A stretch of DNA of 64,000 nt from contig NZ_RXWW01000061.1 of the NCBI RefSeq assembly GCF_003970495.1, forward strand, positions 156,543 to 220,542, read 5' to 3'. The position numbers and the translations under genes are program-made. The notes below the pieces were generated by a model, which ran no database searches, was not told the origin of the DNA, and saw only the letters and a program-made list of their open reading frames with translations. Origin of the DNA: Staphylococcus pasteuri. Its GTDB lineage: Bacteria > Bacillota > Bacilli > Staphylococcales > Staphylococcaceae. Below are positions 28,063 to 37,515 of this stretch, piece after piece (position 1 is the stretch's first letter; every line of letters starts with the position of its first letter).

Positions 28063-28106
28063 AGGGAAGAAACTCATATAAATAGAAAGGGAGGCTATTT
28101 GGAAAA

Positions 28107-29846
28107 ATGGCAAAAATCAAAGCAAATGAAGCATTAGTTAAAGCATTAGAAGCATGGGACATCGATCACTTATATGGTATACCAGGAGACTCAATCGACG
28201 CAGTAGTTGACTCATTACGTACAGTAAGAGACTCATTTAAATTCTACCACGTACGTCACGAAGAAGTAGCAAGTTTAGCTGCTGGTAGTTATACAAGAAT
28301 TACAGGTAAAATCGGAGTAGCATTAAGTATTGGTGGACCTGGTTTAATCCACTTATTAAATGGTATGTATGACGCTAAAATGGATAGCGTTCCTCAATTA
28401 GTTATTTCTGGTCAAACAAATAGTGATAAATTAGGTACTGGTGCTTTCCAAGAAACTAATTTATCTAAATTATGTGAAGATGTAGCTGTTTATAACCACC
28501 AAATTCAAAAAGGCGACAACGTATTTGAAATCATTAATGAAGCGATTCGTACAGCTTATGAGCAAAAAGGTGTAGCAGTAATCATCTGTCCAAATGACTT
28601 ATTAACTCAACAAATTAAAGACACTACTAACAAACCAGTAAATACAACTAAACCTAAAGCAATTGCACCTAAATTCAAAAACATCAAAAAAGCTGCTAAA
28701 TTAATCAATAAAAGTAAAAAACCAGTTGTTCTTTTCGGTGTTGGTGCACAGCATGCTAAAGATGAATTACGTGAATTTATAGAAATGGCTAAAATCCCAG
28801 CTATTCATTCATTACCAGCAAAAGCAATCCTTGCTGATGATCATCCATACAACTTAGGTAACTTAGGACAAATCGGTACTAAAGTATCATATCAAACAAT
28901 CCAAGATGCAGATCTTTTAATTATGATTGGTACTAACTTCCCATTCGTTAAATATTTACCTAAGAAAAATATTAAAGCAATCCAAATTGATACTAATGAA
29001 GCACATATTAGTCACCGTTTCGATATCAACGTTGGTATCTTAGGAGACGCTAAAATTGCATTAGAACAATTAAGCGAAAACATTAAACACGTTGCTAAAC
29101 GTCCATTCTTAGACAAAACTTTAGAACGTAAAGCAGTATGGGATAAATGGATGGAACAAGATTTAAATAATAATAATTCACCATTACGTCCAGAACGTTT
29201 AATGAAAGCTATCAATGACAACTTAAAAGACGATGCTATTGTTTCAGCAGACGTTGGTACTTCAACAGTATGGTCAACTCGTTATTTAAACTTAGGTGTA
29301 AATAACAAATTTATGATCTCAAGTTGGTTAGGTACTATGGGTTGTGCACTTCCAGGTGCTATGGCAGCTAAAGTTGCTTACCCAGACCGTCAATCAGTAG
29401 CAATTGCAGGGGATGGCGCATTCCAAATGGTAATGCAAGACTTTGCAACTGCAGTTCAATACGACTTACCATTAACAATTTTCGTATTAAACAACAAACA
29501 ATTAGCGTTCATTAAATATGAACAACAAGCTGCTGGTGAATTAGAATATGCCATTGATTTCTCTGATATGGATCATGCTAAATTCGCTGAAGCTGCTGGC
29601 GGTAAAGGTTATACAGTTAAAGACGCTAGTCGTTTAGATGATATTGTTGAAGAAGCAATGTCACAAAACGTTCCAACTATCGTTGATGTACATGTTGACC
29701 CTAATGCTGCACCATTACCAGGTAAAATTGTTAACTCAGAAGCACTTGGTTATGGTAAATGGGCATACAGATCAATTACTGAAGATAAACATTTAGACTT
29801 TGATCAAATCCCACCAATCTCAGTAGCAACAAAACGTTTCTTATAA
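28107..29846 (+). CDS. cidC: Pyruvate oxidase (pyruvate:menaquinone oxidoreductase)
   Basis: A thiamine-diphosphate and FAD enzyme of 579 residues. The N-terminal domain has the catalytic Glu in RHEEVASLAAGSY; the middle domain covers about residues 190-330; the C-terminal TPP motif is GDGAFQMVMQDFATAVQYDLP with a terminal NN. It converts pyruvate to acetate and CO2 and passes electrons to menaquinone. Acetate so formed lowers pH and promotes death in S. aureus stationary phase. Codon choice suggests strong expression. A terminator follows. Confidence 0.93.
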   Translation: MAKIKANEALVKALEAWDIDHLYGIPGDSIDAVVDSLRTVRDSFKFYHVRHEEVASLAAGSYTRITGKIGVALSIGGPGLIHLLNGMYDAKMDSVPQLVISGQTNSDKLGTGAFQETNLSKLCEDVAVYNHQIQKGDNVFEIINEAIRTAYEQKGVAVIICPNDLLTQQIKDTTNKPVNTTKPKAIAPKFKNIKKAAKLINKSKKPVVLFGVGAQHAKDELREFIEMAKIPAIHSLPAKAILADDHPYNLGNLGQIGTKVSYQTIQDADLLIMIGTNFPFVKYLPKKNIKAIQIDTNEAHISHRFDINVGILGDAKIALEQLSENIKHVAKRPFLDKTLERKAVWDKWMEQDLNNNNSPLRPERLMKAINDNLKDDAIVSADVGTSTVWSTRYLNLGVNNKFMISSWLGTMGCALPGAMAAKVAYPDRQSVAIAGDGAFQMVMQDFATAVQYDLPLTIFVLNNKQLAFIKYEQQAAGELEYAIDFSDMDHAKFAEAAGGKGYTVKDASRLDDIVEEAMSQNVPTIVDVHVDPNAAPLPGKIVNSEALGYGKWAYRSITEDKHLDFDQIPPISVATKRFL

Positions 29847-29857
29847 TATAGATTCTA

Positions 29858-29897
29858 TAAATCTCAACCAACTCGTTTTGGTTGAGATTTTTTTAAA
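29858..29897 (+). terminator. cidABC terminator
   Basis: AATCTCAACCAA and TTGGTTGAGATT arms followed by seven T residues. Confidence 0.85.
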
Positions 29898-29905
29898 ATA
29901 AACTA

Positions 29906-29934
29906 TTGTAAACGCTTCAGCTAATGTGTATACT
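29906..29934 (+). promoter_or_regulatory. ptsG promoter with cre-like overlap
   Basis: TTGTAA (29906-29911), a 17-base spacer and TATACT (29929-29934). TGTAAACGCTTCAG overlaps the -35 region and resembles the left part of a cre site, but its end deviates. Confidence 0.5.
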
Positions 29935-29957
29935 ATATTTAAATTAAAAATAACATT

Positions 29958-30034
29958 TGCGTGTTACTGGTGATGCAGGCATGAGCAAACATTTGGCCAT
30001 TTATTATGGTCTTGTTTGTTCATGTCTTTTTTTA
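29958..30034 (+). promoter_or_regulatory. GlcT-type RAT antiterminator overlapping a terminator
   Basis: GCGTGTTACTGGTGATGC and AGGCATGAGC (29959-29986) match the ribonucleic antiterminator of Bacillus ptsG as I recall it. The end of this element, GGCATGAGCAAAC (29978-29990), can instead pair with GTTTGTTCATGTC (30014-30026), which is followed by TTTTTTT. The two folds exclude each other. An active GlcT-like antiterminator would stabilise the first and allow ptsG transcription when glucose is transported. Confidence 0.8.
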
Positions 30035-30075
30035 TGTACATGTAAATGACTACAATATGAGAGGAATGTTTTTAT

Positions 30076-32142
30076 ATGTTTAAAAAGCTCTTTGGGCAAT
30101 TGCAACGTATAGGTAAAGCGTTAATGTTACCTGTGGCAATTTTACCAGCAGCTGGGATTTTACTTGCATTTGGGAATGCAATGCACAATGAACAGTTAGT
30201 CAAAATTGCGCCTTGGTTAACAAATAATGTCTTTGTTATGATTTCTTCTATTATGGAAGCAGCAGGACAAGTCATTTTTGACAACTTACCACTATTATTC
30301 GCAGTCGGTACAGCACTTGGATTAGCAGGAGGAGATGGTGTAGCAGCATTAGCAGCACTAGTTGGTTATTTAATTATGAATGCCACTATGGGTAAATATT
30401 TAAATATTACAATTGATGATATCTTCTCTTATGCAAAAGGTGCTAAAGAATTAAGTCAAGCTGCTAAACAACCTGAATTTGCGTTAGTGTTAGGTATCCC
30501 TACACTACAAACTGGTGTGTTTGGCGGTATTATCATGGGAGCCGTAGCCGCATGGTGTTATAACAAATACTATAATATTACGTTACCAGCATTTTTAGGA
30601 TTCTTTGCAGGTAAACGTTTCGTCCCTATAGCAACATCTGTGGCCGCAATTATTGTTGGTATTGTATTAAGTTGGGTATGGCCACCTATTCAAACAGGTT
30701 TAAATGATTTATCAAACTTCTTATTAACGAAAAACTTAGTATTAACAACATTTATTTTTGGTGTTATTGAACGTTCACTAATTCCATTTGGTTTGCATCA
30801 TATTTTCTATGCACCATTCTGGTTCGAGTTCGGACATTATACAAACCATGCTGGTGAATTGGTTCGTGGTGACCAACGTATTTGGATGGCTCAATTAAAA
30901 GACGGTGTACCATTTACTGCTGGTACATTTACTACTGGTAAATATCCATTTATGATGTTTGGTTTACCAGCTGCAGCATTTGCTATTTATAAAAATGCTC
31001 GTCCAGAACGTAAAAAAATTGTTGGTGGTTTGATGCTATCAGCAGGATTAACATCATTCTTAACAGGTATTACAGAACCACTTGAGTTCTCATTCTTATT
31101 TGTAGCGCCATTGTTATATGCAATCCACGTTGTATTAGCAGGTTCTTCATTCTTAATTATGCATTTATTAGGTGTGAAAATTGGTATGACATTCTCTGGT
31201 GGATTCATAGACTATGTATTATTCGGATTATTAAACTGGCATAGAACAAATGCGTTATTAGTTATTCCAGTAGGTATCGTATATGCACTGGTTTATTATT
31301 TCTTATTCGATTTTGCTATCAGAAAGTTCAATTTAAAAACGCCTGGTAGAGAAGATAAAGAACAAGAAGTCAGAAATTCAAGTGTGGCTAAATTACCATT
31401 TGATGTATTAGATGCAATGGGTGGTAAAGAGAATATTAAACATTTAGATGCTTGTATCACTCGTTTACGTGTTGAAGTTAATGATAAAGCAAAAGTAGAC
31501 GTACCAGGACTAAAAGCATTAGGTGCTTCTGGTGTACTTGAAGTTGGTAATAACATGCAAGCTATTTTTGGTCCAAAATCAGATCAAATTAAACATGATA
31601 TGGCAAAAATCATGAGTGGTGAAATTACTAAACCAAGTGAAACAACTGTCACTGAAGAAGATTCAGAAGAACCAGTACACGTAGAAAATATTGCTGAAAC
31701 TGAAATCTATGCGCCAGGTGTTGGACAAATTATTCCATTATCTGAAGTACCTGATAAAGTATTCTCTGAAAAAATGATGGGAGACGGTATTGGATTTATC
31801 CCTGAAAAAGGTGAAATCGTTGCGCCATTTGACGGTACAGTGAAGACAATATTCCCAACAAAACATGCGATTGGATTAGAATCTGATACAGGAATTGAAT
31901 TATTAATTCATATTGGTATAGATACAGTTAAGTTAAATGGAGAAGGTTTTGAAAGTTTAGTCAATGCGGATGAACCAGTGACTCAAGGTCAACCATTAAT
32001 GAAAGTAAACTTAGCATATCTTAAAGAAAATGCACCAAGCATTGTGACACCATTAGTTATCACAAACTTGGATAACAAAACGTTAACAGTGGACGATATT
32101 AAAGATGTTGAGCCAAGTAAACGTATTATGAAAGTTAAATAA
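30076..32142 (+). CDS. ptsG: PTS glucose-specific EIICBA permease
   Basis: A three-domain PTS protein of 688 residues in the order C-B-A. The EIIC part (about 1-430) has ten or so membrane segments and [17 protein letters not shown] and [11 protein letters not shown]. The EIIB part holds the phospho-cysteine in [13 protein letters not shown] (about residue 458). The EIIA part holds the phospho-histidine in [15 protein letters not shown] (about residue 610). It imports and phosphorylates glucose. GAGGAATG precedes the ATG. Transcription is governed by the upstream RAT/terminator switch. Confidence 0.92.
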   Translation: MFKKLFGQLQRIGKALMLPVAILPAAGILLAFGNAMHNEQLVKIAPWLTNNVFVMISSIMEAAGQVIFDNLPLLFAVGTALGLAGGDGVAALAALVGYLIMNATMGKYLNITIDDIFSYAKGAKELSQAAKQPEFALVLGIPTLQTGVFGGIIMGAVAAWCYNKYYNITLPAFLGFFAGKRFVPIATSVAAIIVGIVLSWVWPPIQTGLNDLSNFLLTKNLVLTTFIFGVIERSLIPFGLHHIFYAPFWFEFGHYTNHAGELVRGDQRIWMAQLKDGVPFTAGTFTTGKYPFMMFGLPAAAFAIYKNARPERKKIVGGLMLSAGLTSFLTGITEPLEFSFLFVAPLLYAIHVVLAGSSFLIMHLLGVKIGMTFSGGFIDYVLFGLLNWHRTNALLVIPVGIVYALVYYFLFDFAIRKFNLKTPGREDKEQEVRNSSVAKLPFDVLDAMGGKENIKHLDACITRLRVEVNDKAKVDVPGLKALGASGVLEVGNNMQAIFGPKSDQIKHDMAKIMSGEITKPSETTVTEEDSEEPVHVENIAETEIYAPGVGQIIPLSEVPDKVFSEKMMGDGIGFIPEKGEIVAPFDGTVKTIFPTKHAIGLESDTGIELLIHIGIDTVKLNGEGFESLVNADEPVTQGQPLMKVNLAYLKENAPSIVTPLVITNLDNKTLTVDDIKDVEPSKRIMKVK

Positions 32143-32184
32143 TTAATAGAGATAAAGTATCAGGGATATAAAGTTCTTGGACAA

Positions 32185-32242
32185 GTGAAAATAGACAATT
32201 TCTATTGGAATAATATAGAAATTGTCTATTTTATTATTTTTT
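32185..32242 (+). terminator. ptsG terminator
   Basis: AAAATAGACAATTTCTAT pairs with ATAGAAATTGTCTATTTT and T-rich DNA follows. Confidence 0.8.
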
Positions 32243-32261
32243 TAAGTAATTTAGTATGAAA

Positions 32262-32470
32262 TTGCATATAAATACATAGTATTTATGGCAAGACTCCTGA
32301 GGGAACAGTACTAGTTGAAGACCTTAGAAATTCTCACAGATTTATCTGTGTAGTATTTCTGGCTGAAACTGTACCCTTGGAAAGCGAAGCCATACAATAC
32401 GAAGTATTGGGTATAAAGAAAGCACTAAGATGATTAAAATAAATCATCTTAGTGCTATTATTTTAGGATT
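32262..32470. repeat. Long intergenic repeat, copy A
   Basis: It starts ATAAATAC-TAGTATTTATGG, includes GGCAAGACTCCTGAGGGAAC, ATCTGTGTAGTATTTCTGGC and GCCATACAATACGAAGTATT, and ends with the AGCACTAAG hairpin (32421-32455, copy 3). The same series occurs in reverse orientation at 42010-42282. Copy A lacks about 65 bases present in copy B. It fills the gap between ptsG and adh; no gene is visible in it. Confidence 0.85.
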
Positions 32471-32500
32471 CATGTCACAGTCTATTTTATATCTAAAAGA

Positions 32501-33556
32501 TTATGCTTCTGTAATATCATTTTCAATTAATAATTTAATCGCTTTATGGTCAGTAGCATTTCTAAATAAATCATATGCGTTTTCAATCTCGCTTAACTTA
32601 CTATAGTGAGTAACGAGTTGTTCAGGTTGAATGATTTTACTTTTTAATGCTTCTAATAGTTCTTCTGTAGTATTACCTGAAACTAAACCAGTAGAGACAT
32701 TGATATTTTTGATCCATAATTTGTCGATATCAAATTGAACTGGTAAACCGTGAACACCGACATTAGCAATTGTACCGTCGACGCCAATTAATTTTTGACA
32801 TAAATCAAACGTTTGAGGAATACCTACAGCTTCAATAGCGACATCGACGCCGCGATGATTGAGCTCATAGACTTCTTTAATAGCTTGTTCAACATTACTA
32901 GAATTGATAGTATGCGTCGCGCCAAGTGATTTAGCAGTTTCCAAACGGTTATCATCTAAATCAATCATAATAATTTTTGATGGAGAATAGAATTGTGCAG
33001 TTAATAATGTAGCTAAACCGACTGGTCCAGCACCAACAATAGCTACAGTACTACCGGGTTTAACCTTTCCTTTTAATACACCAATCTCATAACCAGTTGG
33101 TAAAATATCTGAAAGCATAACTAAAGCTTCATCTGGTAATGAGTCAGGTGCGTGATATAACGAGTTATCTGCAAAAGGAACTTTAACATATTCTGCTTGT
33201 GTACCATTAATTAAATGTCCTAAAATCCATCCACCGTCATTTTCACAGTGTGCATAAATACCTTTTTTACAGTAATAGCATTTACCACAAGAAGATACTG
33301 CAGAGACAATGACTTTATCTCCAACTTTAAAGTTGTTCACATTAGATCCAACTGATTCAACAATACCGATACCTTCGTGACCAAGTGTTGTATTTTCAGG
33401 TACTTCTGGAGTATCACCTTTGATAATGTGTAAGTCTGTACCACAAATAGTCGTTTTGACCATTCTAATAATAGCGTCAGTACTTTCTGTAATGACTGGC
33501 TTTTCCTTATCAATTAACTTTGCTACACCAGGTTTTGAGTAATTATAGGCTTTCAT
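32501..33556 (-). CDS. adh: Zinc-dependent alcohol dehydrogenase
   Basis: A medium-chain dehydrogenase of 351 residues. Catalytic zinc ligands are in TTICGTDLH and LGHEGIG, and the structural zinc cluster is CGKCYYCKKGIYAHC. The Rossmann motif is VAIVGAGPVGLATLL followed by the Asp of IDLDDNR, which favours NAD. It likely interconverts an aldehyde or ketone and an alcohol during fermentation; the substrate is not fixed by sequence. A Rex-like operator lies immediately upstream, supporting NADH-dependent control. The gene opens with MKAYNYSKPG after GGAGGA. Confidence 0.85.
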   Translation of the reverse strand: MKAYNYSKPGVAKLIDKEKPVITESTDAIIRMVKTTICGTDLHIIKGDTPEVPENTTLGHEGIGIVESVGSNVNNFKVGDKVIVSAVSSCGKCYYCKKGIYAHCENDGGWILGHLINGTQAEYVKVPFADNSLYHAPDSLPDEALVMLSDILPTGYEIGVLKGKVKPGSTVAIVGAGPVGLATLLTAQFYSPSKIIMIDLDDNRLETAKSLGATHTINSSNVEQAIKEVYELNHRGVDVAIEAVGIPQTFDLCQKLIGVDGTIANVGVHGLPVQFDIDKLWIKNINVSTGLVSGNTTEELLEALKSKIIQPEQLVTHYSKLSEIENAYDLFRNATDHKAIKLLIENDITEA

Positions 33557-33574
33557 AGGAATTCCTCCATTTTA

Positions 33575-33592
33575 ATGTGAATGATTTCACAT
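33575..33592 (-). promoter_or_regulatory. Rex-like operator at adh
   Basis: ATGTGAATGATTTCACAT is a near-perfect dyad and fits the Rex consensus TTGTGAAnnnnTTCACAA except at the outermost base on each side. A TATAAT on the minus strand (33595-33600) lies directly upstream of it, so binding would block the promoter. Confidence 0.65.
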
Positions 33593-33771
33593 CTATTATA
33601 CCATAATTTAAAATTTTTGAATTGTTTTCTATTAAAATAATGATTATAAATAATAGAATAATATAGTTATAAAAAAGAGACCCGGTAAACATGTTAAAGT
33701 CCACAAAGATGAAAATAATGTTTAAATAGCTTAAAATAGACATGAATATAGATATAAGGGAGAAATTAATA

Positions 33772-34179
33772 ATGGATACTGAAGAAGGCAAATTAATTGT
33801 TGATACAGAGATAGAAGTAAATGGATATGATATTGATGCAATGGGGATTGTAAGTAATATCGTGTTTATAAGATGGTTTGAAGATTTACGTACCATTTTT
33901 ATTAATCAATATATGAATTATTCAGAAATGATATCTAAAGGCATTTCACCAATTTTAATGAAAACGGAAGCGGATTATAAAGTACCAGTAACGATACACG
34001 ATAGACCGAGAGCACGTTGTTGGATGATTAAAGCAAGTAAAATGAAATGGATATTCAAATTTGAAATCTCATCTGAAGATAAAGTACATTGTATAGGTTA
34101 CCAAACAGGTGGTTTTTATGATTTAGAAAAGCAAAAAATAACGAAGTTACCTCAAGTTTTTCAAGATATAATGAAATAA
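33772..34179 (+). CDS. Acyl-CoA thioesterase-like hotdog protein (4HBT family)
   Basis: A protein of 135 residues with the hot-dog thioesterase opening EVNGYDIDAMGIVSNIVFIRWFED, in which the Asp of DAMG and the helix after it form the usual active-site region. The specific acyl-CoA is unknown. The ATG at 33772 is supported by AAGGGAG; the open frame reaches back to 33742 without a ribosome binding site. It is divergent from adh and is followed by a thioredoxin-like gene after 63 bases. Confidence 0.7.
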   Translation: MDTEEGKLIVDTEIEVNGYDIDAMGIVSNIVFIRWFEDLRTIFINQYMNYSEMISKGISPILMKTEADYKVPVTIHDRPRARCWMIKASKMKWIFKFEISSEDKVHCIGYQTGGFYDLEKQKITKLPQVFQDIMK

Positions 34180-34242
34180 AGTGAAATTCGTACTTATATT
34201 AAAGATGATCTGTACTAATTTTAACTCGAGAGGGTGTATGGT

Positions 34243-34584
34243 ATGACTGAGACAATTCGAGATGTAGCACAATTTAAAACTTTCATTAATCAACATCCAT
34301 TAGTTGTAGTTCATGTGATGAGAGATCACTGTAGTGTTTGTCATGCCGTGTTACCTCAAGTGAAAGACTTATTACAAGAAACGTTTCCTCAAGTGAAATT
34401 AGCTATTATTAATCAAAATGAAGTAACAGATATTGCAGGAGAATTATCTATTTTTACCGTACCTGTAGATTTAATATTTATGAATGGTAAAGAAATGCAT
34501 AGACAAGGTAGGTTTATTGATTTACAAAAATTTGAACGCCAGTTAACACCGATGTATGAACAAATATACGAAAGTTCAAAATAA
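34243..34584 (+). CDS. Thioredoxin-like protein
   Basis: A thioredoxin-fold protein of 113 residues with the redox motif CSVC in MRDHCSVCHAVLPQV and the cis-proline region FTVPVDLIF. The CSVC pair differs from CGPC of true thioredoxins, so this is probably a thioredoxin-family protein with its own partner. No signal peptide is visible, so it is cytoplasmic. The ATG at 34243 has GAGAGGG upstream. A terminator follows. Confidence 0.8.
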   Translation: MTETIRDVAQFKTFINQHPLVVVHVMRDHCSVCHAVLPQVKDLLQETFPQVKLAIINQNEVTDIAGELSIFTVPVDLIFMNGKEMHRQGRFIDLQKFERQLTPMYEQIYESSK

Positions 34585-34596
34585 TAAATAGGTTTA

Positions 34597-34637
34597 CAGA
34601 CACTCGAATGAAATTAATGTTCGAGTGTTTTTTTATA
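34597..34637 (+). terminator. Rho-independent terminator
   Basis: ACACTCGAA and TTCGAGTGT arms followed by seven T residues. Confidence 0.8.
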
Positions 34638-34774
34638 TACTAAATTCTCATTATACGATTTAACCCGAGTTGGTGGGACGTGTAATAATTAAGTGTTATG
34701 ATAGAAAACGTGTGAAATTTTTATATAAAAATACGATAGTAACGATTTAAGCAGTGTTACAGAAGGAGGCTAAA

Positions 34775-35623
34775 ATGGCAAAACATTCTCGTACTTATCA
34801 TATTAAAAATACAGTTTTCTGTCTTGTAGGAACACTATTAATTGCGCTCGGTGTAAATAGTTTTGTGATACCTGGTAACCTTGGTGAGGGCGGCGCTATT
34901 GGTATGTCCCTTGTATTAAAATATACCCTAGGTTTATCACCGGCGCTTACATCTTTCCTCATTAATGCTATTTTAATTATCATTGGTTGGAAATATTTGA
35001 GTAAAACGACGGCAATTTATACAGTGATTACGATTACAGCCAGCTCCATTTTCTTAGATTTAACTAAAAGTTTTAGTTTAGGAATTAATGAAAACTTTAT
35101 TAATGCAGTCTTTGCTGGTGTATTAATCGGTATAGGTTCAGGCCTAGTTATTGCATCACGAAGTACATTAGGTGGTACATCGGTCATTGCACGTATTATA
35201 AGTAAATATTCAGAAGTTAAAACATCCCAAGCGTTATTTATATTAGACGCATTGGTAGTACTATCATTTTTACTAGTGTTGCCTATCACTAATGTACTAT
35301 ATACAATCGTTATGCTATTTATTGTCGAAAAAACGATGGCATTTGTAGTAGAAGGATTTAATCCTAAAAAAGCAGTAACAGTTATTTCAGATCATAATAA
35401 AGATATTAGTTCTGAAATATACCAAGCTACTGGAAGAGGATCAACATTGTTAGATGGTAAAGGTGCTTATCAATTAGATAATACAGATATATTATATGCA
35501 GTAGTATCTCAAAGTCAGATTGCTACAGTAAAGAAAATTGTTAACCGTTATGATGACAATGCATTTCTTGTTATTCATGATGTAAGAGACGTTTTAGGTA
35601 ACGGATTTATGAATATTAAATAA
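34775..35623 (+). CDS. YitT family membrane protein
   Basis: A protein of 282 residues with five or six membrane segments in the N-terminal two thirds and a soluble C-terminal DUF2179 domain (about residues 195-282). Family marks are GVNSFVIPGNLGEGGAIG, IASRSTLGGTSVIARI and the C-terminal GRGSTLLDGKGAY. The transport role of the YitT family is not established. AGAAGGAGG before the ATG at 34775 fixes the start. Confidence 0.85.
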   Translation: MAKHSRTYHIKNTVFCLVGTLLIALGVNSFVIPGNLGEGGAIGMSLVLKYTLGLSPALTSFLINAILIIIGWKYLSKTTAIYTVITITASSIFLDLTKSFSLGINENFINAVFAGVLIGIGSGLVIASRSTLGGTSVIARIISKYSEVKTSQALFILDALVVLSFLLVLPITNVLYTIVMLFIVEKTMAFVVEGFNPKKAVTVISDHNKDISSEIYQATGRGSTLLDGKGAYQLDNTDILYAVVSQSQIATVKKIVNRYDDNAFLVIHDVRDVLGNGFMNIK

Positions 35624-35701
35624 ACTTAAAAAGACTTTTATAACGCGAAAAATTCGAAATTATTATATTATAGAAGTAAAGGATAAAGGAGGTGGATTTC
35701 A

Positions 35702-36676
35702 ATGTTCAAGAAAGTTCTAGCTGTGATAAGTTCTACTTTAGTAGGTAGTATATTATTCGCTAAAGTCAAAGAACAGAGAAGTTATCGTAGTTTCGTTCAA
35801 GAAAAAATGATGCGATTAAATGGAATGAAAAGCACGTTCGATAGTGTTGAAGGCGCTAAAAAAGCACTTGAAAAGACCAAAGATGAAACTGCGGGTAAGT
35901 ATGCAGGTACTGAATATGAATTTAACCATAACGTTAGTATCCAAGATTACTTTGGTTCATTAGTTTATGTTGTTAACAATCAAGGTGACCGACAACAAAG
36001 GACAGTATTATATATTCATGGTGGCGCTTGGTTTCAAGATCCTTTAGATTATCACTTTGAATTTATAGACTTACTTGCAGAAACGTTAGACGCTAAAATA
36101 GTAATGCCTATATATCCTAAAGTGCCACATAGAGATTATATAACGACAGAGGTACTCCTTCATAAAATTTATCAAAATTTACTTAATAAAGTAGATAATC
36201 CGGATCAACTTATTGTTATGGGTGATTCAGCAGGTGGTCAAATTGCCTTATCATTTGCACAATCATTAAATAATAAATCATTGCCACAACCAGGGCATAT
36301 TGTCTTATTATCACCTGTGTTAGATGCTACATTTAGCAATCCAGAAACGAAAAAATATGAACAATTAGACCCAATGTTAGGTATTGAAGGGAGCAAATAC
36401 TTAGCAGGTTTATGGGCAGGGGATACGCCTTTAGATGACTATAGAATTTCACCTATTAATGGTGATATGAATCATCTCGGTCACTTGACTATTGTCATAG
36501 GTACTAAAGAAACATTGTATCCTGACGCGCTTAAATTATCCAAAATGCTTGATCAAAAAGGGATTGAACATGAATTTATACAAGGTGACAATTTGTTTCA
36601 TATTTATCCTATATTTCCTCTTCCCGAAAGAGAAGACGTCTTGAATCAACTTAAACAAATTATTAAAAAAAAATAA
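35702..36676 (+). CDS. Alpha/beta hydrolase (HSL-type esterase)
   Basis: A hydrolase of 324 residues. The oxyanion-hole motif is YIHGGAWF, the nucleophile elbow is VMGDSAGGQIAL, and Asp and His of the triad are expected near GTKETLYPDA and NLFHIYPIF. An N-terminal hydrophobic segment (VLAVISSTLVGSILFA) suggests membrane attachment or a signal peptide. The substrate is unknown; related enzymes cleave short acyl esters. AAAGGAGGTGG precedes the ATG. Confidence 0.8.
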   Translation: MFKKVLAVISSTLVGSILFAKVKEQRSYRSFVQEKMMRLNGMKSTFDSVEGAKKALEKTKDETAGKYAGTEYEFNHNVSIQDYFGSLVYVVNNQGDRQQRTVLYIHGGAWFQDPLDYHFEFIDLLAETLDAKIVMPIYPKVPHRDYITTEVLLHKIYQNLLNKVDNPDQLIVMGDSAGGQIALSFAQSLNNKSLPQPGHIVLLSPVLDATFSNPETKKYEQLDPMLGIEGSKYLAGLWAGDTPLDDYRISPINGDMNHLGHLTIVIGTKETLYPDALKLSKMLDQKGIEHEFIQGDNLFHIYPIFPLPEREDVLNQLKQIIKKK

Positions 36677-36715
36677 CCCTACTCCTTATAAAATGAGTGG
36701 GTTTACATTGAGTAT

Positions 36716-36765
36716 ATCAGCGAATTCATTTATCAATATGTTTGATAATTTGAATTCGCTGTTTT
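36716..36765. terminator. Hairpin at the end of the small minus-strand gene
   Basis: CAGCGAATTCA and TGAATTCGCTG arms with a weaker inner stem lie across the last codons of the minus-strand gene and could terminate either convergent gene. Confidence 0.5.
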
Positions 36766-37062
36766 GTTATCTATTTGTTTTGATTGATGCTGATTTGAGT
36801 CTTTAGAATCAACATTTTTATAATTTGTAGATGTATATGAATGTTCTTTTGATGAAGCATCTTCATTTTTCAAACTAGAGTCTACGGCTTCATCGCTATT
36901 ACGTGTTTTATTATTTATTTTAGTGTGATCTGTATCTAATACAGAATTGCTCATGTCTTTTCCTTGTAAACTTCCAACTAGAATGAATGATAAGTAAAGT
37001 GTTGTCACTATTAAAATAGCTGCTAAATAAATTCCAATAGCAAATTTAACTGACTTTTCCAT
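36733..37062 (-). CDS. Small single-pass membrane protein, hypothetical
   Basis: A protein of 109 residues that I do not recognise. One N-terminal membrane segment (FAIGIYLAAILIVTTLYLSFIL) is followed by a hydrophilic, Asn/Ser/Asp/Lys-rich tail of low complexity. The ATG at 37062 has AGGAGGAG upstream, so it is likely expressed. It lies next to the cap operon promoter region, divergent from capB. Confidence 0.6.
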   Translation of the reverse strand: MEKSVKFAIGIYLAAILIVTTLYLSFILVGSLQGKDMSNSVLDTDHTKINNKTRNSDEAVDSSLKNEDASSKEHSYTSTNYKNVDSKDSNQHQSKQIDNKTANSNYQTY

Positions 37063-37515
37063 TCTTCTCCTCCTAAGGTCTGAGTAACTACACTCTTAAT
37101 TTAACATTTGTTTTTTAATTTAATGTAAATTCCTAGTAAAAAATATATGTCTTTCTCAATACAAGGTATGTCAAGGCTAGTAACCAAATACAGTCTAAAT
37201 GATTAACAATATGTCCTATTCTGCAAGTAAGCCTTTACATTTATTTACATTATTTTAATGGTTAATTAAAAGAGTTAAAACTGAATCAATAACCAAATGA
37301 TAGTCTACTACTATAAGTTATAGATAAGTAATTTTTTATTTTAAGTTTTAAGTGAATATTTAATACATATTGACTTTTGATTAATTGTTTTTATAAGATT
37401 TATATTAATGGAAGCGTTTTAATAATTGGATAGATTTTTTTCATACTTTATAGAGAAAAATAAATTTCCATTCCATTAACAATTCAATATACATAGAAAA
37501 GAGAGGGATTGTAGC
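37063..37515 (+). other. Long AT-rich region upstream of the cap operon
   Basis: No gene is seen. TGGAAGCGTTTTAA (37409-37422) resembles a cre site with one mismatch, and AAGCGTTTTAATAATTG (37412-37428) is identical to a stretch upstream of mvaA. GAGAGGGA precedes the capB start. The length suggests complex control, but I see no clear promoter. Confidence 0.4.

Noticed and set aside
33543..33896. Minus-strand hydrophobic frame upstream of adh
   Set aside because: It is an Ile/Ser-rich shadow of the thioesterase gene, crosses the adh promoter and has no ribosome binding site.
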